A stretch of 64,000 nucleotides of DNA, from the NCBI RefSeq assembly GCF_003576645.1, contig NC_044930.1:10460393-10524392 (forward strand). Direction: 5' to 3'. Both the position numbers and the translations under genes were made by a program. Position 1 is the first letter of the stretch; every line of letters starts with the position of its first letter. Positions 10,993-21,170 of this stretch are shown in pieces. The DNA is from Ipomoea triloba. Taxonomy: Eukaryota > Streptophyta > Magnoliopsida > Solanales > Convolvulaceae. A model generated the notes under the pieces. The model had not been told where the DNA came from, did no database searches, and was given only the letters and a program-made list of their open reading frames with translations.

Positions 10993-11387
10993 TTGGTAAT
11001 TAATGCATCTATCATGTATTAAAATTGTTGTCAATAGATTATGACTGGGTATATACCATTCAATGTGGTTCAACAAAAACAGGATAAAGAGATTGACTGG
11101 AAAACTATGAAAACCGAGATTGTAATATGTTCTTTGCTGTGTCTGTGGATACCCTCATAGGCTATGATGGCTAGTGACTTTTCGCTATTGCATAAATTTG
11201 TAACCTTTCCTGATTGCTAACTCACACTTGCACTCTATTCGAAACCCATAAATGAATGAGTTTCTTGAATGCTGTTTGGTTGAAAGAAGATATAAAACCT
11301 CAAGTTTATTAATTGATTAGTATTGGAACCTTTCCTCACATGAACCACAACAACCAATCAAACTCACTTTTTGCCTTGGCCTGTTAG

Positions 11388-11893
11388 GTTGGATTTGACT
11401 CTCTTTATTTTGGGCGAATTGACTACCAAGACAGAGCAAAGCGGAAAGGTTAGAAGAGTCTTGAGGTTGTCTGGAGGGCTTCTAAAAGTTTGGGCACCTC
11501 CTCACAGGTATAGTTTTTTTGTTGTGAATTTGTAATTTCTAGATATTACATTAGACTAGGTAGTAATTTCTACTCTACTATTAAAGTTTTTTGTTTGTTA
11601 CTGACAAATTATGTCTCACCCTTTTCCTCTTTTGTGCTTCTCATTCTTCAGATTTTTGCTGGTGCATTTCCTGAGAATTATGAGCCTCCAAGTGGTTTCT
11701 ATTTTGAAGTCAACGATGACTCTCCTGTTGTTCAGGTAAATGATTAAAAGAATTGTACACTAGGCTCTTGATCTTTTGCTTGCTTTAGATAATGATGGTA
11801 TCTTTCTTTTGCCAACTGGAGGACGATACCAATCTGTTTGATTACAATGTCCTAGAGCGTGTCAATGACTTTGTAGCTGCTGCATTGTCGGAG
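11388..11893 (+). pseudogene. Fragment of a GH38 alpha-mannosidase gene, three exons
   Basis: Three exons splice in frame: 11388-11507 (GFDSLYFGRIDYQDRAKRK, then KSLEVVWRASKSLG), 11652-11735 (IFAGAFPENYEPPSGFYFEV, then NDDSPVVQ) and 11822-11893 (DDTNLFDYNVLERVNDFVAA). The order and sequence match plant vacuolar alpha-mannosidases, which trim mannose from N-glycans. TAG at 11451-11453 interrupts the first exon. The catalytic nucleophile region upstream and everything downstream are missing. It has the same strand as the preceding ACCase and P4-ATPase fragments, with no gene order known to unite them. Confidence 0.85.
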
Positions 11894-12280
11894 GTGAGAT
11901 GGGATTTTTCATCGTATACTAATACTATCCACAGCGAATTCATAAATTGTTTTGACTTATAAATTGCTCACATTTTCTTAGGGATTAGAACTGCTTCTTG
12001 ATATAGTATTTGTATTTGCAGACATGCATCTAAGGATATTTGCTGATCTTAATTTATCTTCTATTTGCAGAACCTCTTGGAACACAGCTCAGACACCTTC
12101 CATAGTAACTTGATTTCTCTTTACAATTACCATAGAGAATTTTGTCCTTTTAGGCATGCTATGCATCTATTGTGCTTTGAGTTAGTTATCTGTAAATACC
12201 ATAGGATATTGTCAGATCTATATGTGAATATCCAGCTTTCTCATATACTAGCTAGTGCTACAATGAAGCAGGTTTTAAGC

Positions 12281-12282
<2 letters not shown>

Positions 12283-12347
<65 letters not shown>
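12283..12347. repeat. (TA)n microsatellite
   Basis: AT dinucleotide run broken once by ACAT. Open frames through it on both strands are spurious. Confidence 0.95.
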
Positions 12348-12351
<4 letters not shown>

Positions 12352-12451
12352 CAGAAATCTATAACCTTTTGCATCTTTTGTGTACATACTACAGGATTGA
12401 GACAATCCCAACATATAATGCTGTTCTAGCATCTATTTCTGGATACATAAA

Positions 12452-12739
12452 GGCTCTGTTTGGTAAATAATCAGCCTATCAGCCAATTTTGACTTATTTG
12501 ATCACTATTAGTTGGTAAATAATAGGCTTTTTGTAACTCCAAAATGTTAAAATTCAAAAGGCTATTCAAAGCAGCCTTTTCAATTAGCTTTTTGAGAAAA
12601 GAAATTATACCAAACAGCTATCAGCTAACAGCTAATTTATCAAACAACTTTCAACAATCAGCCAATTTTATCAACAAATCATACCTTTTAACCCAAACAA
12701 CCAACCTAATCAGCTAACAGCCATTTATCAAACAGGGCC
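12452..12739. mobile_element. hAT-like MITE, first of an inverted pair
   Basis: Begins ggctctgtttggtaaat and ends atttatcaaacagggcc, which are terminal inverted repeats. It contains an A/T-rich body with repeated agctgattag-type words. The adjacent element is the same family in opposite orientation. A diverged relative lies at 55340-55585. Confidence 0.8.
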
Positions 12740-12742
12740 AAT

Positions 12743-13062
12743 GGCTCTGTTTGGTAAATAGCTGTTAGCTGATTTTGTTAGCTGATTGGGTTAGAAGGTA
12801 TAATCAATTGATAATATTAGCTGATTGTAGAAAAGTGTTTGGTAAATTAGCTGTTAGCTGATAGCTGTTTTTATATAATTTTTTTTCTCAAAAGGCTAAT
12901 TGAAAAGGCTGCTTTGAGTAGCCTTTTGAAATTTAGTATTTTGGAGTTACAAAAAGCTTATTAACCAAACGCTTATATTGATTTTTTAACCAAATCAAAC
13001 AACTAATAATGGTCAAATAGGCCAAAATTGGCTGATAGGCCAATTATTTACCAAACATGCCC
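12743..13062. mobile_element. hAT-like MITE, second of an inverted pair
   Basis: Begins ggctctgtttggtaaat and ends atttaccaaacatgccc. Its reverse complement aligns along most of the element at 12452-12739, leaving only three bases between them. Confidence 0.8.
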
Positions 13063-13074
13063 AAAGTTGGGTAA

Positions 13075-13255
13075 AGCTAGAAGGGCAAGAACCTTATTTG
13101 AAGATCGAGATGCCTGACAAGAATTTTTTGTTTTTGGCCGGACAACTATAATTTTTGGTATGGGGATGCATTATTAGATGTTTTTAGGAGGATGCAGATT
13201 GTATGAAACCAGATTGGATAAGTTTAGTTGCAGACTACTCTTGACTGACATTTAA
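13075..13255 (+). pseudogene. Fragment of a pentatricopeptide repeat (PPR) protein gene
   Basis: Reading with frameshifts shows LGKARRARTLFE, then TTIIFG and DVFRRMQIV, then MKPDWISLVADY, in the spacing of consecutive PPR motifs in plant organelle RNA-binding proteins. Stops and at least two frameshifts break it. It lies immediately after the MITE pair and on the same strand as the other gene fragments upstream. Confidence 0.45.
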
Positions 13256-13467
13256 CAGGTGCAAATTTAGAAAAATTAAATTAGTAAACCTACCTACAAG
13301 TATATTTGTATATGGATATCAATCTAAATATTTTTATGAATATCATATCATTTTAATTAAAGAAGAAAAGCATGAAAGGTACAAATTAAACTAAAATTTA
13401 TATTCCAAATTAAAACTTCTTTATAGTATCAATCATTCATTATTACAAGATTCAATAATTAGAAATA

Positions 13468-14595
13468 CTAGGAAGTTTGAGAATTTGAAATATTAGGAAG
13501 TTTAGTCCAAATACATTGAACTATTCCTCTTGTATTATAATAGTCTTTACTTGAAAAACTTTGTGGGAAATTGCGCCACTTCTTTGTTGCAAGGTAATAA
13601 AATACTCCTTTGCCATCATAAAATTTTGGAAAATATATCTTGTTACTAGTTCCTCGAACAGTTGCTTCTCGTGACAAGGATATCTTGGGAGAAACGTAAA
13701 AGGTTTTTCCTTTCAAATTCTCAACCTTTTGCCAAACCATTTTAGAATCAAGCTTCAAAACCCGAACTTCCCCTTCTTCAAGTGTTGCCACACACATGAG
13801 ATCTCCATCGCTTTCCAGAAGGAACCGATCTCGAAATTTTATAAATTGTTGTCGATGTGACTTACCGATAATATTCCAAGAAAAGTAGTCCCCTCTCGGA
13901 TAGTGGAGCTTCCCTAGATTTCCAGAATCCCCCAAAATATATATATGGCCGTTGCGAATAACAGGGGTGCAACTAGAAGCTATAAAATCTACTAATTGTG
14001 TGTGAATTGACCATGAATTTTCACCCAAATTCAATACTCCTATAGTAATAAATTCTTGTAAATTACTAAGTATACCAACAATTTGACACTTAGGCGAAGT
14101 TGGTGATTCAGAAAAACACACCAATGAAAATGGTCTATCTGGTGTATCTGGTAAGTCTATTGTAACCTTACTTGAGAGGTTGAAGAGGAAATAAGATGCA
14201 TCGCCTTTACCAAGAAGCAACCAACCATGATTTGCATAAAGAAGTTCCACTTCACCAATATCATCATCCAACAATTGAGGAATGTTAAGTGAATAGTTGA
14301 GATTGCGGGTTGGATCATAAAAGTTGAACAAACGAGTTTTTTTGTTCAAGTACATTAGATGCAGATCTTCGAACGAATCTATATCACATGATGATGCATG
14401 TTCGAGTGAGATTGGCAACAAGGAACGAGACAATGGTGTAATTGACTTCCAAGATCTACATACCGATTAAAAAGTATAATAATCTCCAATAGCAGCTAAA
14501 CGTGTGAGAATACATGATAAGAGCTCCTTGTTTAGATCTGACCATTCCCTTTCTGTACCAGCTTTATCAATGCTAATTATGCTATTGTTACTCAT
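13468..14595 (-). pseudogene. F-box/DUF295 (KIB1-4) gene with a nonsense codon in the F-box
   Basis: The full frame starts at the ATG at 14593-14595. Its first 42 codons include WSDLNKELLSCILTRLAAIG, a clear F-box beginning. TAA at 14467-14469 then interrupts, after which SVCRSWKS completes the F-box in the same frame. The remaining 321 codons from the Met at 14433 form a DUF295 beta-propeller with ANHGWLLLG near the start and IYFPKF...VFYYLATKKW near the end. Intact members are substrate adaptors of SCF ubiquitin ligases through SKP1 binding. Here the nonsense codon separates F-box from propeller. Reinitiation downstream would give a propeller with no F-box, like the two DUF295-only genes in this window. 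A sequencing error at one base is the alternative. Confidence 0.75.
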
Positions 14596-15335
14596 CTTTT
14601 TTCTATATATTAAAAAAAGAATTACCTTAGGGGAATACCGCTAATTATTTATGCGCTTCTCTCTTTGAGCAAACTTTGCATGCAATACTCTGAAACAAAA
14701 ATCTCTCAATATAATTCCTCTATATGTAACAACTAATGAGATGGTTTCCATGCCGGATTAGGATTCTTTAAATTTGCCATGCTTAAGGATTAGAAAACGC
14801 AAACTACACTCCAAATACTATTATGTTTAGGATTTAAAATCTCAAAAAATAAAAATAAAAACTCAAATTATATTTCAAATACTGTACTGTGAACCCTAGA
14901 TGAAATACTTCAAATCTAATATAGTTTGTCAACATGCAATCATGCAATGTAACTCAGTGTTAAAACATTTTGATACGTTAAAAATTTTAAATTTTGAAAT
15001 TTATTTTTGAATTTTATGTTAATCATTTAATTTTAAATATCAATAACTAGCAATTTTCTAAATCATGTTATGTTTGCCTCAGTTCCCACATATTCAAAGA
15101 ACACAAAAGGCCTCATTCATACCAATTATTATATATGGTTTCATTCATTGACTACTTCTCAGATTATATTTACCATCTCTCTTCTTTAGTTGGCAGCTCT
15201 TCAGCTTGTCTCTCATAAATGGAGGCAACAACAGACTGATTGTCTCGAGAATATATGTGGGAATATATGTGGGTCTGAGGTAACTTCGGAGGCAGATTGT
15301 TGACAATCTGCTTCTATCCTGAGCAGGATCAGAGT
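14596..15335. other. Intergenic DNA, no gene seen
   Basis: AT-rich upstream flank of the F-box gene. A short hairpin (cagattgttgacaatctg) lies near 15292. Related caatctgcatcc and cagattgtc words recur around 16540-16640. Nothing else is recognisable. Confidence 0.5.
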
Positions 15336-15472
15336 TTTTTTTTTTTTTTTTTTGAATACTCCTAACTCTATTACAATGCAGTATCTGTTCATAACTATTT
15401 TCTCAACCTATTGAAGCACAAGAGTCAGTATTGCCTCCACTGAGGCTCGAACCCACCACCTCCCGTATAAAG
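15336..15472 (-). mobile_element. tRNA-derived SINE, 5' truncated
   Basis: Starts on the plus strand with a T-run (a poly(A) tail read on minus). It contains ggctcgaaccc, the complement of a pol III B box (GGTTCGAGCC), then loses similarity before the A box. It shares its body with the SINEs at 25272-25400 and 28504-28616, and its tail words (gaatactcc, ctattacaatgcagtatctg) with short remnants near 35680 and 43345. Confidence 0.6.
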
Positions 15473-15595
15473 GGAAGGGTTTGATGCAATTAAAAAGTCT
15501 ACAATTGAATTTCTAAACTAACTAATTTCATGTTTCTAAGGTAATCCTAAACTTAAAATATTTTAATTTTTTTTAAATAATTATTAAAAAACAAA

Positions 15596-16246
15596 GGCTA
15601 AAGTGTCATCTAGCACCATGAACTATATCCAATTATTCATGCCACACCCTAAACTTTCATATCGTATATATTGAGCCGCAAACCAAAATAAATAATTCAC
15701 CTAGAACTTTTAGCAGGTTTCCAGGTCTTCCTGTTGACATGGCGCAGGTTTTCAAGTGATGTGGCATTTCTTTTAACCTTATGTTGTCCATGTAAGCATT
15801 TACATATTAAAAATATTTTTTTAAAAAAAACAAAACAAAAATACAAACAAAAAAAAATTAGCATTTCTATAAATTTGGAAAATTGAAAAAATACTAAATA
15901 ATAAATTAGCCAAAAAATATAAATTCTGAAAAAAAAATTTGAAGCATTGGAATTGCAAAATTGAAAAGTATACATTATGAAAATAAAGAGAATAAAATTC
16001 TAGTTATTTTAATATAATAATTTTGTTTTTTTTTTAAATTTTGAATATGTAAACACTTACATAGACAACATAAGGTTAAGAGAAATGCCACATCAGACGC
16101 CATGTCAGCAAGAAGACCTGGAAACCTGCTAAAAGTTCTAGGTGAATTTTTTATTTTGGTTTGCGGCTCGATATATTCTATATGAAAGTTCAGGGTGCGG
16201 CATGAATAATTATATATAGTTCATGGTGCTATATAACACTTTAGCC
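15596..16246. mobile_element. Non-autonomous MULE-MITE with 210-bp inverted arms and 9-bp target duplication
   Basis: 15596-15805 and 16045-16246 are inverted copies (ggctaaagtgt at one end, acactttagcc at the other) at roughly 90 percent identity by eye. The flanks are aaaaacaaa on both sides, a 9-bp direct repeat as expected for Mutator transposition. The centre is AT-rich with no gene. Open frames inside are by-products. Confidence 0.88.
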
Positions 16247-17240
16247 AAAAACAAAAGAAGAGAAAATGCTTATCATACTGTCGCGACGATGGCCGGAGAC
16301 GATTCTCTGTGTGTGGGGCTTTTTTCTTCTCTTTTTTTAATAATTATTTATTAAAAAAATTTTAAAAAAATATTTTAAATTTAGGTTACCTGTTAGAAAC
16401 CTGTAAATTGAAGAAATTGCATAAAATTGATTAGTTTAAGGACTCAATTGTAGATTTTTAGGGTTCATGGCCTAATTGCATTATTCTGTCCAGTTCAATG
16501 ACCTATTCGAACCTTATAAAAAAAATTAGGCTGGACAATCTGCATCCGATCCTTCGCAGGACCTATCGAACGCAGATTGTCATTCTTCTTTTTTTTTTTT
16601 TTTGTTTTTTTTTTAATATACAATCTGCATCCTTGCCCAGGATCGTACATAGATTATCATTTTTTTATTTAATAAAACTACCATTTTTTTTTTCTGTACA
16701 TTCCCACATTATCCATCTTGTCAACACTTACAACATTCTGTTCTCAATATATACCAAACCACACCAACAATTTACTACACTACACTAACACTTTAAAATC
16801 TCAAAACACAACACTTCAAAGTTCTCAAAATACCAACACTTCAAAGCTAAGTTCTCAAACAACATTTCAAAGTTCTCAAAACACATACCACACCAAAACA
16901 ACTACAAACTAACTCAACAAAGCCTCCATCATTACTTCAATTATTACTTCAAAACCTCCAACAAAACTAACTCAACTAAACTCAAACTCAACATACATTA
17001 CAGGATGTTAATTACATTCATACATTCAAATATAACATACTAAAAGTTTTCAAGACATTCAAATATCTAACACTTGAATTAAAGTTGCATTCAAATATCT
17101 AACACTCGAATTAAAGTTGCATTCAAATATCAACAATTGAATTAAAGTTTAGAACTCATTCAAATATATATCAACACTTGAATTAAAGTTCTCAACACAT
17201 ACCACGCTTGAATATCAACATGTTTACCTACAAAAATTTT
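16247..17240. other. Low-complexity intergenic DNA
   Basis: Contains T-runs, paired words around caatctgcatcc, and a long A/C-rich stretch (16700-17000) in which cttcaaagttctcaaa-type words recur. It ends in the 32-bp tandem array listed separately. No gene recognised; the open frames here are low-complexity Thr/Ser/Asn strings. Confidence 0.55.
17055..17200. repeat. Tandem array, about 32-bp unit, four to five copies
   Basis: Successive units read cattcaaatatctaacac then ttgaattaaagttg, with the third and fourth copies diverged in length. No element boundary is visible. Confidence 0.75.
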
Positions 17241-17384
17241 CTAAGCTTTCTTCACTAAAATATTTCGCCCTCTGGTGCCCGCCGGAAAGCTCATAGAGGT
17301 CAACAACGTAGAAGTCGATTTCCTATTAAAATGGACTTTGGTAGTCACCGTTGTTGATGATGATATGCCCTCTATGTAATCCAT
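17241..17384 (-). other. Small open frame of unknown nature (47 codons)
   Basis: The minus-strand ATG at 17384 runs to TAG at 17241, with unusually balanced composition compared with the surrounding low-complexity DNA. It encodes a Ser/Thr-rich start and a basic end with FPAGTRGRNILVKKA. It could be the last exon of a gene fragment. I do not recognise it. Confidence 0.2.
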
Positions 17385-17684
17385 TGCTCCTTTATTAATA
17401 TGAATGTCATGAAAAATTACAATATAGTTGCACTAATAATTACACACTTATAATTATCAAGATCGCCGCAATACAAACAATAAAATAAATAAATAAATAA
17501 ATACATAATAAAAATATTTAAAAATATGTGATTAATATCATGCAATCCATCATACTATAAATGAAAATTTAAAATTTTAAAATCTTTGTTAATGTGATTC
17601 ATTTTTTTGAAAATTTTATGTTGTTAATTAATATTTAATAAAATAAAAATTTTAAAAAACAAATTCGAAGTAATAAAAATTATG

Positions 17685-17905
17685 ATGTTTGTGAGGCTAT
17701 TATGTTGTGGGAACAGGTTTGTCCTTGTTTCCTAACTTTCACTATGGCTATTAGGTTAAATAAAATGAGGTAATTTGAAATGCAGTATCGTAACATGACT
17801 ACTGTGTTGACAAGAGAATATCTGGATGCTAGGCCTGATGGATGGTTAGACTATGCAGCAAAAATGATAGCACAATTGTATGTTTCAACTCCATCTTTCA
17901 GTACG
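17685..17905 (+). other. Possible gene fragment, unrecognised
   Basis: Locally less AT-rich. One frame from the Met at about 17781 reads LTREYLDARPDGWLDYAAKM and ends at a stop near 17906. The composition is protein-like, but there is no family assignment and no clear splice sites. Confidence 0.2.
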
Positions 17906-17945
17906 TAATCCCATTTTAATTTCCCCCTAATTGTTGTAATACTTA

Positions 17946-17976
17946 CTAGTATTTACACCCGTGCGATGCACGGACA
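17946..17976 (-). mobile_element. Helitron 3' terminus (minus orientation)
   Basis: Read on the minus strand: ccgtgcatcgcacggg, a GC-rich hairpin, then about ten bases and ACTAG followed by T. This is the hairpin plus CTRR end of plant Helitrons inserted between A and T. The element body should extend rightward. Its 5' TC end was not found. Confidence 0.55.
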
Positions 17977-18012
17977 TGAAAATTCACATTTTGTTATTTC
18001 TCATATATAAAA

Positions 18013-18245
18013 GGAAAAATGTGCAAATAGACCCCTAAACATTTCGCGAAAAGTCAATTAGGCCCATGAACTTTTTAAAAGTTCAATTGAACACACGAAC
18101 TTGCGATTTTGAGTCACCCACCCCATTGTCCGGTTACCTCTCCGGTAAGATGGCTCGCCACATAAGCTTTGGAGTGGGTACTTGGCTGCCACGTAATCAT
18201 AATTTAAAGAAACATTAAATTAAATAAATAAATAAATAAATATAC
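18013..18245. mobile_element. Probable MULE-type terminal region, partner not found
   Basis: Starts aaggaaaaatgtgcaaatag and runs through phrases (taggcccatgaac, gtccggttacctctccgg, cttggctgccacgtaatc) common in non-coding plant MULE ends. No opposite inverted copy is visible before 19100, so it is probably partial. Confidence 0.3.
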
Positions 18246-19104
18246 AAAATGACGTTCTTCATCTCCTTCTTCTTCCAGCGACTTCGTGAACACATGAACT
18301 CACTCCAACTTGTTACATACTATACCCAAAGAGCAAAGAGAAGCTCATTGGCTCTTCTACGCTGTTCTTTCACCAATTAAGGGAATTATCATTCTCAAGT
18401 CAGGAAGCTTGTCCAGAGCTCATTGTCACCGGAGGTCCTTCGCTGGGCCAACTAGCAGATTATAAACACTGGAATCATGGGCCAACTAGCAGATTATAAA
18501 CACATTCCAGGAGATGAAGAAGGTGACACACTACTACCTTTCTATGTGAAAAGACGGAGATGAAGAAGGTCAACTTCCTTTTTCTATTTGAAAAGACTTG
18601 TGTTGGAACTCCCAGCCAGTTATATGTGTAGACACCAAACACGTACAAAAGCTGATATGTATGTGAATTAGATGTCAGACACCAAACACATACATATATA
18701 TAATGCAAGAGTTACGTTCATGTTTGAGATTGAGATAAGCTTCGAACACATGACCTTTTGCATGGCTCTGATATCAAATTAAAGCATGTGCTCCATCTCA
18801 ACTAAAAGTCTAAGCTGATAGTTAGATTGCACATATTATATTTATGCTCACGGAGATGAATTTAATTTGGCATACACATACATACAACTATTTTTATGCA
18901 TTGACATCAATAACATCTTTTTGTGTATATATATGAAATGGCTACATTGAAGCCTGCATTCAAGTAAGGCATTTGTAAGTTTCTTTATACTGTTTATTAT
19001 CTTTCTCCTGTCTTGTGTCAAGCATTCTATGCTTCAATTCACTGACCTATTAGTCATCATTCATTGTGAAAATGCTTCACTGACCTATTAATTAAGTTCC
19101 ATCC
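18245..19104. other. Intergenic DNA with small duplications
   Basis: gggccaactagcagattata occurs twice about 43 bp apart near 18437 and 18480. Around 18745 the words atggctctgatatcaaa resemble an antisense LTR-retrotransposon primer-binding region. No gene seen. Confidence 0.45.
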
Positions 19105-19576
19105 AATTTAGGTTTTTAACTTATCCACGTTTTGATATAAATTCAATATTCAATTGTACTGGATATGTTAAAAATATGATTAATAATTTTGCTTTTTAAG
19201 TTGTCAAAGTGTGACCAACAAGCTAAGTAGTACTCTGTAGTATGTTTTAACTAGCTAGCTAGGGAAATGCAAATTGTTCTATATATGCAGGTAGCATGTA
19301 ATTTTATATTAATTTGTATGTAACTTTGAAATGCTTATATATGGATGAATTGAAACAAAGCATATAGGCCTATTACATGTAACATTAGATGATGATTTTT
19401 TTGAAAATCTTGAAAGTAAGCCTTAGAAAATGAGTGTATGAAACAACTAAAAAAATATGCATATATATTTCTTATTCAATATGTTTCACCTTGTCCTCAT
19501 ATAAAATACAAACCGAAAATATAAATTTAATTAGCATTCAATATTTGAATTAATATATATATAACAACTCACAAAA

Positions 19577-20617
19577 TCACAGTATCCATCGTGATATAAT
19601 ATTTTTCTTGCCTACATGAGGGCAAGGAAGGTTGATGGAGACACTCATCTCTTCCAAATCAAAAACATAGATGTTTCTGTCATTTTCTTCAATGAAGTAT
19701 ATGCAGTTATTTCTCACATTTGCATTATTGCTATTAATGCAAAATATGCTTCCAACAGATCCTAAGAAAATGGTGCTCTTTCCTATACTTTCCATCTCCA
19801 CCCATTTTCTTGCGCCCAAATCCGCCCTAAAGACTCGTATATTTTCTACCTGCCAATGTCTTTTTGCAAAGTAAATTTTGGTAACTAATATGATTTCACC
19901 ACAATTTTCTGTAATATAACCAATAGCATACAAACCACTCCATTTTGGTCTTGAAGATGGCTCATTAAATAAATCACCACCAATCACTTCTTCGAATTGT
20001 GCACTTTGATCATTGAATTCTACACGTACTAATGTGGTGGAATATTTCTTCAATCCATACAAATTTCCACCAAAACTTGTGAATGATTGTATTACACTAT
20101 TACGACATAACTGCTTCACAAATGCATGTTCACCACGGATCTTGCAAAAATTGAAAAACCTGTCAAAGTCGTCATGCTCTTGAATTAATACAACATAACA
20201 AGAAGGATCATGAGGACTAGAAGAAAGGTAAGCAAGATGCGTGACTGATTTCAATTTTGGAAGCTGCCTCCTTTCTTGTGAATAAACATTGAAAAGTATG
20301 ACATCAAAAGTGTCGTCGCTATCGTGTAGCACCATCCATCCATCCTTACACGCGTGAGCCTTCTCATACTTGTTGTACATGAAGGAACAATCAATCTTGT
20401 AATGACGTTGTTGTGTGATACTGTATAGTGTACCTTGTTTATTTTGATAAAACAAGAGCCAAGGATGCGATTGCGGTAGGGGGAAACTAACACTGGTTTT
20501 GGCATTGTCACCAATCAACTCCATAGCTCTCAATTGATAGCTAGTAGTTATGGAGTCTATTTTTGAAATACGTCCGGCCTGCATGAACTGAACAAAAAGT
20601 ATACCATGAATTTTCAT
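19577..20617 (-). CDS. KIB1-4/DUF295 beta-propeller protein, copy B
   Basis: Open frame of 346 codons, over 90 percent identical to copy A by eye. It keeps the 16 residues (VKQLCRNSVIQSFTSF) that copy A has lost, so B is closer to the ancestral length. The DUF295 signatures are the same: PLPQSHPWLLFYQ, LPKLKSVTHLAYL and IYVFDLEEMSVSINLPCPHV. As in copy A, the first 31 codons span an acceptor, so the more likely start is the Met at 20522-20524 (315 residues). No F-box and no transit peptide are evident. The TATA-like motif upstream of copy A is not conserved here, and an LTR element lies in its upstream intron, so expression may differ. Confidence 0.82.
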   Translation of the reverse strand: MKIHGILFVQFMQAGRISKIDSITTSYQLRAMELIGDNAKTSVSFPLPQSHPWLLFYQNKQGTLYSITQQRHYKIDCSFMYNKYEKAHACKDGWMVLHDSDDTFDVILFNVYSQERRQLPKLKSVTHLAYLSSSPHDPSCYVVLIQEHDDFDRFFNFCKIRGEHAFVKQLCRNSVIQSFTSFGGNLYGLKKYSTTLVRVEFNDQSAQFEEVIGGDLFNEPSSRPKWSGLYAIGYITENCGEIILVTKIYFAKRHWQVENIRVFRADLGARKWVEMESIGKSTIFLGSVGSIFCINSNNANVRNNCIYFIEENDRNIYVFDLEEMSVSINLPCPHVGKKNIISRWIL

Positions 20618-21170
20618 AAAAAATTGTACGGAACTAGTCTTTCCAGGTTAATCAAACAACACATACACTACATGATAATGAGCATTGCAATGAAATTAAA
20701 CATTTTAAAAACCTGTTAGAATATTAGAAGCGATTTAGGGGGTTATATCATCTGGCTGCGAACAGCAAGCTTCTGTTCGCAACAACTTCTTTTTGCCGTA
20801 AATAATTAATTTTTTGTTATGATTTTTTATTATAAATATGCATGAAAATAAAGAGAAAAAAATAAAAAGTATATGAGTGTTGATGAAAGGTTTTAAACGC
20901 ACCGTAAAATTTGATAAGAATCGATGAAAAGTTTATTTGGTTCAGATAGAGGAGTTGAAAGGTTGGATTTCATTTACTTATATTAGTGGAGAAAAAATTT
21001 GCAAAAATCCTATTCTGATAGAATTTATGAAAGTTAATAAGTTCAACAGATTTTTAAAAACTCAAAGTCTAAATTAAATACAAGTATAATAGTATACTAC
21101 TTTTAAAGACTTTTGTAAAGTTTAATTCGAATACGGGTAGACTTTTAAAGAGTAAGTCTAAATTGAATAC

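Noticed and set aside
15697..15975. 92-codon minus-strand frame
   Set aside because: Falls inside the non-autonomous MULE-MITE and is Phe/Tyr-rich low complexity.
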